DNA of 64,000 nt from Podospora comata. Lineage: Eukaryota; Ascomycota; Sordariomycetes; Sordariales; Podosporaceae. Below the pieces are notes generated by a model. That model saw only the letters and a list, made by a program, of their open reading frames with translations, did not search any database and was not told the DNA's origin. Positions within the stretch are counted from its first letter, which is position 1, and every line of letters starts with the position of its first letter. The DNA is taken from contig CP071498.1 of the NCBI GenBank assembly GCA_017354895.1, positions 1,612,001 to 1,676,000 on the forward strand. Direction: 5' to 3'. Shown here in pieces: positions 48,912 to 60,424 of the stretch. The position numbers and the translations under genes are program-made.

Positions 48912-51105
48912 ATGATGTCCACTCGTCTTTCCCGCGCTGTAAGTAACCCCGCATCATCCGGATATCTGCTCATCGCAAAGCTCCAACTGCTTCCCAAGAG
49001 CTCGAACCGCCCGCGCCAGACCACGAATTGTGCTGACCAGCCATGAATACAGCTTCCCAGAGCTTCCACAGTAGCTGCCCGTGCGGGTATGCTCAGGAGG
49101 ACACCCGCCTTTGCCCAGAGGCGGTATGAGTCCACAGAGGAGAAGGTCAAGGGTGCCGTCATCGGTATCGATCTTGGTGAGTTTTTTCTCCTCCCCGACG
49201 GCTACGTCAGCAAACGGTCATGGATGCTAACAATGCGACTCTCTAGGCACAACAAACTCTGCTGTCGCCATCATGGAGGGCAAGACCCCCAAGATCATTG
49301 AGAACTCAGAAGGTGCCCGCACCACCCCATCAGTCGTTGCCTTCGCCGAGGATGGCGAGCGCCTCGTTGGTGTGGCGGCCAAGCGCCAGGCCGTTGTCAA
49401 CCCAGAGAACACCCTCTTCGCCACCAAGCGGTTAATTGGTCGCAAGTTCACCGACGCCGAGGTTCAGAGAGATATCAAGGAGGTTCCATACAAGATCGTC
49501 CAGCACACCAACGGTGACGCCTGGGTTGAGGCTCGTGGCCAGAAGTACTCGCCATCTCAGATTGGTGGCTTTGTCCTCAACAAGATGAAGGAGACCGCCG
49601 AGGCCTACCTCAGCAAGCCCGTCAAGAACGCCGTTGTTACCGTCCCCGCTTACTTCAACGACTCCCAGCGTCAGGCCACCAAGGATGCTGGTCAGATTGC
49701 CGGCCTCAACGTTCTCCGTGTCGTCAACGAGCCCACTGCCGCTGCTCTCGCCTACGGTCTTGAGAAGGAGGCTGACCGCGTTGTTGCTGTCTACGATCTT
49801 GGCGGTGGTACTTTCGATATCTCCGTTCTCGAGATCCAGAACGGTGTCTTCGAGGTCAAGTCCACCAACGGTGACACCCATCTTGGTGGTGAGGATTTTG
49901 ATATCTCTCTTGTCCGCCACATCGTTCAGCAGTTCAAGAAGGACTCCAACATCGATCTCACCGGTGACCGCATGGCCATCCAGAGAATCCGCGAGGCCGC
50001 TGAGAAGGCCAAGATCGAGCTTTCTTCTTCCCTCCAGACCGACATCAACCTTCCCTTCATCACTGCTGATGCCTCCGGTCCCAAGCACATCAACATCAAG
50101 CTTTCCCGTGCTCAGCTCGAGTCCATGATGGATCCCCTTATCAAGCGCACCGTTGAGCCCGTCCGCAAGGCTCTCAAGGATGCCAACCTCCAGGCCAAGG
50201 ACATCCAGGAGGTTATCCTCGTCGGTGGTATGACCCGCATGCCCAAGGTTGCCGAGTCCGTCAAGAGCATCTTCGGCCGTGACCCTGCCAAGTCCGTCAA
50301 CCCCGATGAGGCTGTCGCCATTGGTGCCGCCGTCCAGGGTGCCGTTCTCTCCGGTGAGGTCAAGGACCTCCTCCTTCTCGATGTCACTCCCCTCTCCCTC
50401 GGTATCGAGACCCTCGGCGGTGTCTTCACCCGTTTGATCAACCGCAACACCACCATCCCCACCAAGAAATCTCAGGTCTTCTCCACTGCCGCTGATTTCC
50501 AGACTGCCGTCGAGATCAAGGTCTACCAGGGTGAGCGTGAGCTTGTCCGTGACAACAAGCTCCTCGGCAACTTCCAGCTTGTCGGCATCCCCCCTGCCCA
50601 CCGTGGTGTCCCCCAGATCGAGGTTACCTTCGACATTGACGCCGACTCCATCGTCCACGTCCACGCCAAGGACAAGTCCACCAACAAGGACCAGTCCATC
50701 ACCATTGCCTCCGGCTCTGGTCTCTCCGACTCTGAGATTCAGCAGATGGTTGAGGAGTCTGAGAAGTACGCTGAGCAGGACAAGGAGCGCAAGGCCGTCA
50801 TTGAGACTGCCAACCGTGCCGACTCCGTCCTCACCGATACCGAGAAGGCTCTCAACGAGTATGCCGACAAGCTCGACAAGACCGAGGCCGACCAGATCCG
50901 TGAGAAGATCACCTCTCTCCGTGAGTTCGTCACCAAGACTCAGTCTGGTGAGAGCACCGCCACCGCCGCCGAGATCAAGGAGAAAACCGATGAGCTCCAG
51001 ATGGCTTCCCTTAACCTCTTCGACAAGATGCACAAGGCCCGCAACGAGGCTGGCGAGTCCACCTCCAGCACCGAGGGCGAGAAGAAGGATGAGCCCAAGG
51101 CCTAA
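48912..51105 (+). CDS. SSC1: Mitochondrial Hsp70 chaperone (SSC1 / mortalin type)
   Basis: Three exons, 48912-48938, 49053-49176 and 49247-51105, give 669 residues. The first ~40 residues are an Arg-rich acid-free presequence ([20 protein letters not shown]) with likely cleavage near RRYESTEE. The nucleotide-binding domain has [32 protein letters not shown] and [12 protein letters not shown]-type motifs (here [12 protein letters not shown]). The substrate domain and helical lid follow, ending in an acidic Ser-rich tail. As matrix Hsp70 it powers import through the presequence translocase and folds imported proteins with Mdj1 and Mge1. Codon use is strongly C-ending, as in EF2. A second ATG directly follows the first. 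A possible heat-shock element lies upstream. Confidence 0.97.
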
Positions 51106-51606
51106 GCGTCTTCTGTCTCTTAATCACTATACCCCACAACATATTTTCCTTTCTTCACATGTCTGATTAGGTTGGAGAGGCTACTCCAGTGTATTCTTGT
51201 ACTCATATATCTCGGTTTTTCGGAGGCTCGCAAGGCTTATCCGGTGTGTTTATTCATGCAGACGGCGGATGGCGTTTTGAGCATCAAAAAACTTTGGCCT
51301 GCTTTTGATTTTTTCACTTGGGGGCAGGAATCATCTTACGAATTCTGACGACTAAGATGGGGTCGGGGAATGGGATGGGAAATTGAGGGAAGGGTTTTCC
51401 CTCTCGGATCACAAAACAAAGAGGGTCGCATTGTGTGTATTTGTATATACACGGTCCACACACGATACCATCAAAATATAATTGGGAAATCCCCCCTCAT
51501 ATGTACATTAGTTGTCATGGTTTGGAAATGAATGAAGAGAGTTTTCGAATACCAAGTTTTCCACGCGCGAATTTTGTGTGTTGTCTGTCATGTCGTCTTG
51601 GTGTGT
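51106..51606. other. Convergent spacer Hsp70 / multicopper oxidase
   Basis: 501 bp between two stop codons with both 3' untranslated regions; nothing else recognised. Confidence 0.55.
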
Positions 51607-53908
51607 CTACCTGTAATCGGAGCAAAAGCTTCTGGAGAGTTGTTTGGTGGATGGGTTCATGTCGTGGACGAGGTGCTTTAGGTCGTCGGGGCGTTCGAGG
51701 AAGGTGAGGAGCATGCCTGCTTCCATGTGCCTGTTTGTAAAAAGAAGGGTTAGTGAGGTGTGTGTGTGTAAGGGGAAGTGGGATAGGTAGGTAGGTATGT
51801 ATGTACCAAGCTACGTGGCAGTGAAGAGCCCAGATACCAGGGTTGTCGGCCAGGAAGCGGATCACGACGTGGGAGAGGCCCGGGATGGTGAGGGTGTCGC
51901 GGCGCATGGTGTTGGGGAGGTTCCATGTTGTGTTGGGGTTTGTGCCACCGGAGAACTCGCCTGGGCCCCAGGCTACGATTTGGAAGGTGTGCCCGCTGTT
52001 TTTTGGAGTTAGTGATTTGGGTGTTTGGGTTGGGGGGATGAAGGGGCGGAAGTACTGGAGATGGAAAGGATGCTCCATTATGTCGCGGCTGTTGATTGCT
52101 ATCCGGACTGTCTTGTTTAGGTCGGGGAGGAGGAGGACTTGTTGGTTGAGGGGGAAGTTGTAGTTGGTGTAGCTGCCGGAGTCGGAGTCGGAGTCAAGGG
52201 TCTGGGGGAGGGATAGCCAGAGTTGGGTGCTGTGGGGGAGGGGGGAGTAGGAGGTCTGATATTGCGTAGGTAGGTACCCAGTTAGTCGTCCGTGAGCACT
52301 AGAGAAAAACGATGGAAGGGGGGGCCAACATACCCTGTTGATGAAGATCCTATTCACTGGCCCGGCTTGCTGAAACTGAAAGTTGATCTCGTGGGTGTTT
52401 CTCGAGGGGTGTGCAGTGTCTGGTGGGAAGGCGGCCATTTTGCGGATTGGGACGGGGAGGTTGAATGGGAGGTCGGTGCAGTTCTGTGGGATGTCCACCA
52501 CCGGCTTTATGTTTTGGGGGAGGGATGAGTTGGGGTTTGGGGAGTAGGATAAGAGGGCTGTGCCTTGGTGGTTAACGCTTTGGAGTATTTCGCTCGTGTA
52601 TGGGACATAAGGGAGGAAACACGATTTTGGTATGGTGGCTCTCATGACGAAATATCTGGTGGTGGTGGAGTGAATTGGGGAGACGAGGACGGAGTACCGC
52701 TGGCCGATGTTGAGATGGATTCCTGGGACGGTGATCGGCTCGACTTCTACCCCGTCGATCTCAATCATGGTCAGGTAAGGGTGGGAGTCAATTGTGAAGT
52801 AGAGGGATGTGAAGGAGGAGTGGTTGATTAAGCGGAGGCGGGTGGTGGTGTTGGGCATGGGGGTGGTGAACTGCCTGCTGGAGGGTTCACAGATCGGGGG
52901 CATGAATGATGGCCAGGTTGACGAGGTGAGGTTGCAGTTTGTGAAGGCGGCGAGGCCGTTGATGAGGATGACGTCGGGAAGGGGTTCGACGCCTGGCATT
53001 GACGGGGACCATGCTGAGGAGGGCTGGAGGTAGCTTTCCAACAGGTCCTCCCCGTAGGCGTGGAAGCTGCCTCCCATGAAGACTATTCTTTCTGCCGCGA
53101 TGTCGACGTCAGAGGGCAGTCTCTCGTCTGGGTCGTGGACTACGATCGGTCCGTAGAGGCCGTCGGTGTATTGAACTTTGGAATGAGCGTGATACCAGAA
53201 CGTGCCTCGCTGATCGATGATCTCAAACTCGTATGTGAAGCTCTTGCCGGGTGGTATCGCACACTGAGATATCCCTGCCACGCCATCCATCCAAGTGGTG
53301 TTTCGTTGATGGATCCCATGCCAGTGTATGGTCGTGCTTTCGTCCCAAATGAGATTGTTGACCTTGACTCTCACAATGTCACCCGTGTTGATCTCGATAA
53401 GCGGCCCTGGACTTTGCCCATTGACGAGCACCATCTTCTTCCACACCCCTGACGGAGCCTCCCGCCTGTGAGTGACATCAAACTCATATTCCCTTAGCCT
53501 CTGCTTCCCAGACTCGACCTTGAAACCGGTCTGCAAATTGAGCTCAGTGGTGTTCACCAGTTTATCCAGTGGTATAGAGCTTGATAGCTTCCACGCTGCC
53601 ATGATGAATGCCATGATGAATGTCAGTAAGAAGACTAGAAATGCCCATACCAATACCCATCCAACCCCTAACAGGATTCTCCGGCATATAAGTAGCCACG
53701 TCGCCGCTGCTGGTTGTTCCTCTCTCGATGTCGATAGTTCATGGCCGGGTATTTGCAGCTTCGAGTACTCATCGGCATCATGTTTCTCGTCCTTCACTGA
53801 AGAAATCGAGTCCCTGCCGGCATAGTTTAAATCGCGGTCCTTTTCACTGTCGAAAATGATGTTGGAAGCGGAAGGGCGCAAAAGACTTTGAGGATCGTTT
53901 TCCGACAT
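51607..53908 (-). CDS. Membrane-anchored (type II) multicopper oxidase
   Basis: Four exons, 52334-53908, 52056-52255, 51807-51995 and 51607-51730, give 695 residues from the ATG at 53908. Residues 1-70 are hydrophilic and 71-105 form one strongly hydrophobic anchor, with no signal peptide, so the catalytic part should face out of the cytosol. All four copper motifs are intact after splicing: HWHGIHQ (195-201), HAHSKVQ (240-246), HPFHLHGH (587-594) and HCHVAWHMEAGM (650-661). M661 takes the type-1 copper axial position, where fungal laccases usually have Leu or Phe. Many N-glycosylation sites occur. The protein is laccase/ferroxidase-like; the substrate (phenols or Fe2+) is undetermined and no FTR1-type permease is adjacent. 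The frame also stays open through introns 1 and 2. The gene is single and flanked by housekeeping genes. Confidence 0.88.
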
Positions 53909-54122
53909 GTTGAAACCAATCACCGGAGATCATAGCATTCACGAAAAACGGCTTGTCAACTGGAAAGAAATGTCTTGTCAATTTCTCTTGAAGAGACACA
54001 TGGTCATGGTATTGTCATCATCTACCATCCCTAGGTCAGCGAGCGCGACGCGAGGAATGCGCTCCCGCCCTGTTTGGCATTATCGTTCTATCAAAATCGC
54101 TAGGCCATGCATGTTCCTTAAA

Positions 54123-54224
54123 TCACCTTCCAAAACCAAACCAGCCCCTCTTCTGCGGCTTTGCTTCTGGTTCTGGCTCCTTCTCGGTCCCCTTGCTCTT
54201 ATCCTGAACAGCAGCCGCTGGGCG

Positions 54225-54260
<36 letters not shown>

Positions 54261-56256
54261 GGCGGGATACTCGATGTAGTTCCACGCAACATCCAAAAAC
54301 AGGGGCTTGACAGGGATAGGCTCAAGTTGAGGAGGATAAGTGACAATGTTGTTCAGATCGACACCGCCTGTTGGGTAGTTGAAGAGCTGGGAAGACAGCG
54401 GTTTACCAGCGCCGCCGGTCTGCGAAGCACTCGCCGACTTGTTCAAGCTGTGAATCTCAACCAGAGCGCGGGACCGCTGAAGCTCCCCATCGAGAATGTC
54501 TCGGAGCAACCGAGCGTGTTGGTTCGTGACTTGAATGTTCCTTGGCGCTGGCTTGCCATCATCACTGCCAGACAGAGCTGGAAGGGCGGCGGTACACTGA
54601 TCAAGCGCATGCTTGACCAAGGCAAGTGCGTTGACGGTATTTCCAGCAATGGCATGAGATCTGGATATTGCGAGGCACCTTTGGGTTATGTTAGCTTTCA
54701 TTGATAAATTGAACCGGCACTGGATACTCACTTAAGAGCGGTAAAGTATTGCGATGTGGCCTCGAGCTGAGCGGAAAGCTCCTGGTCGTTTGCAACACCA
54801 GGCAGCTCCTTGATAGACTCGACACTCTGAAGGATACCGTCGTACAACACGACCTTCTCCTTCAACTTGGCAATCTGTCTGCCAGGGGTGAGATCTCTGC
54901 CCTTTTGCTCGAGAGCCTCCTCGGCTTGCTCTTGCTCTTGCTCTTGCTTCTTCTTTTCCTTGCTAGGGGCACCAAAGTCCAACCGCGCTCCATCGTCCTG
55001 ACCAATCAAGGCACGGTTGCGTCCAATGCGCCAGCTGATCATTTCATAATTGACAGCAGTCCTGGTGATCTGGAGGCTCTGCATGCGAGAATCGCTCTGT
55101 GGGACACCCTCAGACTTGAGCTCATCGATGGCCTGCTTGGTAGCATCGACAGCATCCTGGCTTGTCACCAAGATATCATCATATGCCCCAGCTAGCTCTC
55201 TGGGAGCCAAGGACCCGGCTGACGACAGCTTGTCAGCCAGCTTTGCCTTTTCCGCACCCACCGCAGCCCAAGCAATAGCGATTGCAGCGTCCTCAATCTT
55301 GACCTCACGTCCACGCCAGGTGAGCGTTGCAGGAGCGCCTCCAGCTCCCTGCTTCGCATCCGCATCACCGTGTTGCAAAACGGCGGGATTCTGTTTCTCA
55401 ATGTGCGCCACGAGCTCTGGGCCAGCATGTTGGAAGTACTTTAGCGCAATTTCGGCAATGGGCTGCGTCCGTGGGATCTGGGCTTGGTAGGCAGCATACC
55501 GAATCGACGGGTCGATGGTTTCGGACAGGAGGTCTTTGAAGATGTCGTTTTTGGCCGAGGTAGAAAGCGCACTGTAAATGATACGGGCGACGGAGTAGCT
55601 TTTCAGGCAAGGCTCCCAGTGCTGTTTCTCAAATAGCGCAGCACCCCTGAGCAAAGCAGCATATGCGCGGGCCTCGAGGATGTCGACAGAGCTCGCGCCG
55701 CTCGCGGTTTGGGTGAGGACTTCGGCCAGCTGTTCGGCAGTTCGAGCTCCCTTTTCCAGACGAGAAACAATATGCGACCGGGTCTTTCCACCAATGCCCT
55801 TTGTCTCAACCGAGTGCGCCGCCTTGACGGCCATGGCATCGGCCCATGTTCGTTCGGCTGTCAGAAGCTGGAGGTGGATGTAGCTGACAGGCAGTGGGAA
55901 GTTAGCAATGTAATGATTGCAGTTCAACATGGAGAGTCAATGGCATACTCATGGTCCTCGGCAACCTGTTCAGCAGTGACCTGGTTCCTGGGGTGAAATG
56001 TGCCCCGTTTCTTGGTCGCAATGTTCAGCTTCTTGCGGCAGTTGAGTATCTTTTTGGAGAGCGAGGTATGGTAGGTAGAGTAGTCGCCGTAGAGTAGGGC
56101 CTTCTCCCGGTGGGAAACGACAAACTTGGTGATATCCATCCCGGCTGTCCCTGTCGTCGATGTCGCCGGTGTTGTGACTTGTGTTGAGGCTCTGGCCCAA
56201 GAGGTAACGGGTAACGGTGTTAGCACCGACACAGGAGTGGGGCTAATTTTTGACAT
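54123..56256 (-). CDS. SRP68: Signal recognition particle subunit SRP68
   Basis: Three exons, 55949-56256, 54732-55883 and 54123-54678, give 671 residues from the first ATG; an internal Met at ~40 (MDITKFVVSHREKALLYGDY) aligns with shorter homologues and may be the true start. The N-terminal RNA-binding block continues with LSKKILNCRKKLNIATKKRG and, across the first splice, EDHDYIHLQLLTAERTWADA. TPR-like helices fill the middle. The C-terminal part carries ERPs such as LDVAWNYIEYP, the SRP72-binding type of motif, then an 11-Gln run and a basic WFGFGR end. With SRP72 it forms the large heterodimer on SRP RNA used in cotranslational targeting to the ER. Introns are 65 and 53 nt. Confidence 0.93.
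54227..54260 (-). repeat. (CAA)11 polyglutamine tract in SRP68
   Basis: About eleven CAA codons on the minus strand encode Gln between the conserved core and the charged C-terminus of SRP68. Confidence 0.85.
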
Positions 56257-56785
56257 CGACTTGGGCTCCCACGCTGTGGATTTTAGTTTATGCCCCGCAG
56301 TGTGTGGCCCAAGCTCCCAATGGTAACAGCCCCCGTACCGTACCGTATTTCGGGTGCTCCCCCACTAGAAGCTTGCGCCGAACATCAGCCCAGTGAGCTG
56401 CTGCGTGCTCCACCCCAGTTCAAGATGGTTGACAGCGCCATCCAAATTTTTTGACGACTTTGTTGGAGAACGACGCCACATTCAAACACCCACCGTCCGT
56501 CCCTACCTCGATTCCAGCACCAGCCCTCTGTGCTGCGACCTCCCCGGCCCTCCAATTTGCAATTTTTCTTAGGACCAGTCCTGGGGATACGCCCTTCTCA
56601 ACATGACGTATCGCGCAGGAGCGCAGTTTCTTCCTCACCACCACGAAGTATAGATACAACTGGTTTCGGCTTCGATTAACCCCCGACGAGCCCCGACAAG
56701 ACGAACTGTTGGTTGTAGGGCTGTGGATGATGTGCTCAGACCCTTGTGGGGTTTTGGATCCGAGACAGAGTTGACACCTGCGACG
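56257..56785. other. Divergent promoter region SRP68 / PPR gene
   Basis: 529 bp between two divergent starts; a likely shared promoter region. The PPR frame is open for a further 63 nt upstream of its ATG but has no earlier ATG. Confidence 0.55.
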
Positions 56786-59700
56786 ATGCTAGAGAGGGCG
56801 GCGACTACCCTCGAGCCGTGCAGCAGCCTCCAACGAATTCTCCCCTCCGCCAGACATTGCTTGCAGACCCGCCGCCAGCTCCATACGGCATTTTGGCAGC
56901 ATGGAGCCTACGACTTTGAGCTTTTCGATGCGTGCCAGGCCATCCTGCGCGCTCCTCGGTCCGAACCTGCCCCGACCCGACCTTCGTCCAGAAACAAGCA
57001 AACTCCGGAGCCCATGATGGCTTCGGTATTCTTGCTCGACTTCCTGTACCCGAGGGGTGCCGTGGCTATGCTGCGGAGGATGTATCCGGTCTTTCCGAAA
57101 CGACTCGAACCAATAGCAAAGGTCCACCAGCCATTTTCTCGGCTGTTCATGTCTTCATATCAGGACCGAAATCAAGGGCCACCAAGCTCCCAGGTAGGCG
57201 CCCGAGGGCCGCCAAACCAGACGCAGACGCAGTATTACGAGGAGGATGGGGAGGCAGAGTTTCAGGCGCCGAGCTGGGAGGAAAATGATGCAGAGGTCTG
57301 GACTTTGGAAGACTACAAACGACTCCCAGCTGTCGAGCGACTGGAAGTTTTCATTGACAACAAAACATTTCGCGGAAACTATGAGAGAATTTGGGAGACT
57401 TTCGCTGAGCTGAGTCCGGAGGTGCAGATGCACTTTCGACCAAAAGTCATTCGCGCATTGGCAACCTCGGCCCGCTCCTTGGAAGCGTGGAGGGTTCAGG
57501 AGTTGTTTGCGGTGTATGATGTAGAGGAGTGGACAGAGGAGAATGTCTTGGCCCAGATACGAGCAGACCTCGTTACTGGAAACCTGACCTCGGCTCTTGC
57601 GGTTTTCAAGGCTGGGTTGGAGCTGCATGGCTATGGTCAACCTCTCGACTTGCTCGTTGCGTATGGCATCTCGGCCAATAACTGGGACTTGGTGATGAAG
57701 GCTTGGAGAATGTACACTGAAGTTTTCACAACTGGTGTTGATGTGCCTGTTGCCTGGTTATCGCTGCCAGCCGAGCCCGCCATGAGTGGTGGAACCAAGG
57801 TCAACCGCTCAGGCGAGTTTTCTGCCGATCTACTAGCTGAAGCTCCCACAAACACGGTTCATCAGGGTGGTGATGTTCCCACATCAATGAGACCGGGCAG
57901 TGGGCAGTGGAACTACGTTTCTACACCCGCCGTGAAGTATACCCAGCTATCCACGATATCAGACCTGCCTGCTCGAATTCGACACCATTTTGCAAAGCTC
58001 TCTAAGGCACATCAAAAACTGCCCAAAGAACAACGGCCTTTGAGAGGGCTATTCCGGCATGTGGCGAGGAACTCATTGCATCTATTTCAGCCTACAGTTG
58101 CCGAGTTGATTCTGGATCATGCTGCGGATTCAGCCTCCTACGAAGCGTACATCGTCTATCTCGCAGAGCAAGGCCGGGTGAAAGAGGCCGAGCAGCAGTA
58201 CATGAGATATAGATCTCTGAAAGATTTGAAACCACGGGCCGCCGTCTTGCATGCCATAGTGCCCGCCTATTACCCCGACCATGTGCAAGGCATGGAACGT
58301 TTGCGCGAGGATTGGTACCGGGGCTATCCACACCCAGATGAAGTGGCATACAAAAAGTTCCTCACATACTACGCCAAGAGGGGCGATCTAAGGTCTTTTA
58401 TGAACATGACCAAGGAATATGAGGAGCACTACGATCCCAATCTCCAAAAAGACCCCATGTATGTTCGAACACTCATGCATGCCCATGCGGTACGTGGAGA
58501 CCCCGATTCTGCTCGGCTCGTCATGGAGGATGCTGCCGAGACTTTGGGCTACCAGCCTGGTCGCATGGAACAGAATATCTTGTTGAAGGCTTACTACAAT
58601 GAGGGTGACTACGATGCCGCTCTCGATCTCTTCTCACGCATGTGGGAGATGAACAATGTGGATCAGTACGCTCTGACGACGGTGATGAAGAACGCCGGCT
58701 GGAGAGGTGATCTTTCCTTCGTTCTCGAGCTTTTCGCAATGGCCAAGGAACGCAACATCCCCTTCTCGATTACCATGATGACCTGCTTGGTTGAGGCCTA
58801 TTGTAAAAACGATCGTTATAGCGAGGCCGAAAATCTTGCTATCGACATCACAAAGGAGAACAAGCTCGAAGGGGACTATGTTCACATGTGGAACTTGCTC
58901 ATCCGTTTCAACGCCAAACGTCGAGATTTGTCGGCCGTCAACCGCCTTTTGGGGGCCATGTCACAGCGAAATGTCACGTACAACCAAGACACATACAGCG
59001 GCCTTCTCCTGACTCTTCTCTACTGCCGCCAAGCACACCACGCCATGCATCTGCTCCACGTTGCCCGGACGCAGAGTGGCTTCGAACCGACTGCTCACCA
59101 CTACACGCTTCTCATTGCCGCCTTCATGTACAGTGGCGAACCGATCATGGCGCAAAAGATTCTCAAGATGATGAAGGACATGAACTTTCCCCAGTCAGCC
59201 AAGCTCATGGCAACTGCCATCAGCGTCCTCAGCAGATACGAGGATATCCCACCAGCCTTGAGACACGAGAATGATGCCCGTGGCTATCTCAGAAGAGCAC
59301 TGAATTACTTCTACCAGGTTCTCGACCTGGAGAGAAAGGGCTCTCCCGACGCGCGGCGTGACATGATCAACATCTACTCCAAGATGACCTTTGTCCTGAC
59401 CCAAATGCGGCGGTTCACCACCATCAAGGACATCATCGCCCTTCACAATGCGCGATGGCCGCGGCAGTCGACCTTGCAGAAAGTCCCGCTCAAGCTGCTC
59501 CACGACATCATGCTGGCAGACTTTCACGAGGGGAACTATGACCGACTGCAAGAGACGTGGGATATCATCCTTGAGCGCACGGTCAAGCGCGGCATGTCGG
59601 TCATGGCTCAGGCGGGTCCGATGTCTCAGGAGGATCAAAAGGTCATGGTGGCGCAAAAGTATAGGTTGTGCGACCCCCTCAAGACGATGCAGAGGTTTTA

Positions 59701-60424
59701 TCTTGAGAGTGAGGATGCTGATGGGCTTATCAACCTCATTGACACTGTCAGGGCGAAGGGGTTTGAGCTCGACAGCAAAAACTGGAATTACTACGTCCAG
59801 GGTCTTGCCAGGCTGAAGCGGTGGCGATTAGCCTTTTCGATTTGCGAGGATAGGTTGATGGGTCAGTGGCTTGGCTGGCAGACGGACAGGGCGGCGAATA
59901 TGGAGATGTGGAAGCTACCTGTGGAGGTGAGGCGGTTGGCTAGCGATCCGAAGAGGCCGAGGCCGATTGCGCACACGCTGTTTATTCTTGCGAAGGAGTA
60001 TATGGACCTGGAGAAGATCACGCCCTGGTCGAATGATGCGTTGAGGGAGTTTAGGTTGATCAAGAAGAGCGCGCCGAGGGTGGTGCAGGCTATTACGAAC
60101 ATTGCGGCGGGGCATCCGTTGGAGAGGGAGATTTTTGGGGATGATGAGGGGTATAGGAGCCGGTTGAAGTATGTGCCTCCGCCGCCGGAGAGGAGGGGGA
60201 GGAGGAGGAGGGAGTTGGTCGGGGAGGAGGGGGAGGAGGAGATGAGGGAGAGGAAGGCGGAGGCGCAGAAGGCTGCGCTGGCGAGGCAGCAGGCCATGAT
60301 TAGGAGGATGGCGGAACGGATTGCTGCTGAGCAGGTTGCTAAAGAGCAGGCTGGGGAGGTTGAGTGGGAGGAAAGAAATGGGGAGGAGGAGGAGGAGGAG
60401 GAGGAGGGGGAGGATGAGTACTAA
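56786..60424 (+). CDS. cya-5: Mitochondrial pentatricopeptide-repeat protein, CYA-5/PET309-like translation factor
   Basis: Single exon, 1,212 residues, ATG at 56786. The start MLERAATTLEPCSSLQRILP and following RRQLHTAFWQHGAYDFEL match the opening I associate with fungal Cya5/Pet309 proteins; the Arg-rich, acid-poor start suits mitochondrial import. PPR-type helical pairs run over ~450-850, for example MEQNILLKAYYNEGDYDAAL, YALTTVMKNAGWRGDLSFVL and MMTCLVEAYCKNDRYSEAEN. The last ~100 residues are charged coiled coil ending in a Glu run. CYA-5 and PET309 are needed for COX1 mRNA stability or translation at the inner membrane. PPR membership is firm; orthology to cya-5 is from memory and less sure. 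The C-terminal Glu-rich repeat comes from GAG-GAG slippage sequence. Confidence 0.82.
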   Translation: MLERAATTLEPCSSLQRILPSARHCLQTRRQLHTAFWQHGAYDFELFDACQAILRAPRSEPAPTRPSSRNKQTPEPMMASVFLLDFLYPRGAVAMLRRMYPVFPKRLEPIAKVHQPFSRLFMSSYQDRNQGPPSSQVGARGPPNQTQTQYYEEDGEAEFQAPSWEENDAEVWTLEDYKRLPAVERLEVFIDNKTFRGNYERIWETFAELSPEVQMHFRPKVIRALATSARSLEAWRVQELFAVYDVEEWTEENVLAQIRADLVTGNLTSALAVFKAGLELHGYGQPLDLLVAYGISANNWDLVMKAWRMYTEVFTTGVDVPVAWLSLPAEPAMSGGTKVNRSGEFSADLLAEAPTNTVHQGGDVPTSMRPGSGQWNYVSTPAVKYTQLSTISDLPARIRHHFAKLSKAHQKLPKEQRPLRGLFRHVARNSLHLFQPTVAELILDHAADSASYEAYIVYLAEQGRVKEAEQQYMRYRSLKDLKPRAAVLHAIVPAYYPDHVQGMERLREDWYRGYPHPDEVAYKKFLTYYAKRGDLRSFMNMTKEYEEHYDPNLQKDPMYVRTLMHAHAVRGDPDSARLVMEDAAETLGYQPGRMEQNILLKAYYNEGDYDAALDLFSRMWEMNNVDQYALTTVMKNAGWRGDLSFVLELFAMAKERNIPFSITMMTCLVEAYCKNDRYSEAENLAIDITKENKLEGDYVHMWNLLIRFNAKRRDLSAVNRLLGAMSQRNVTYNQDTYSGLLLTLLYCRQAHHAMHLLHVARTQSGFEPTAHHYTLLIAAFMYSGEPIMAQKILKMMKDMNFPQSAKLMATAISVLSRYEDIPPALRHENDARGYLRRALNYFYQVLDLERKGSPDARRDMINIYSKMTFVLTQMRRFTTIKDIIALHNARWPRQSTLQKVPLKLLHDIMLADFHEGNYDRLQETWDIILERTVKRGMSVMAQAGPMSQEDQKVMVAQKYRLCDPLKTMQRFYLESEDADGLINLIDTVRAKGFELDSKNWNYYVQGLARLKRWRLAFSICEDRLMGQWLGWQTDRAANMEMWKLPVEVRRLASDPKRPRPIAHTLFILAKEYMDLEKITPWSNDALREFRLIKKSAPRVVQAITNIAAGHPLEREIFGDDEGYRSRLKYVPPPPERRGRRRRELVGEEGEEEMRERKAEAQKAALARQQAMIRRMAERIAAEQVAKEQAGEVEWEERNGEEEEEEEEGEDEY

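Noticed and set aside
49432-51033. 533-codon minus-strand frame opposite mitochondrial Hsp70
   Set aside because: Same codon-bias artefact, a known problem with Hsp70 genes; composition is low-complexity Leu/Gly/Asp/Val.
53909-53923. Upstream start for the multicopper oxidase
   Set aside because: The codon is GTG; the first ATG in frame gives the MSENDP start.
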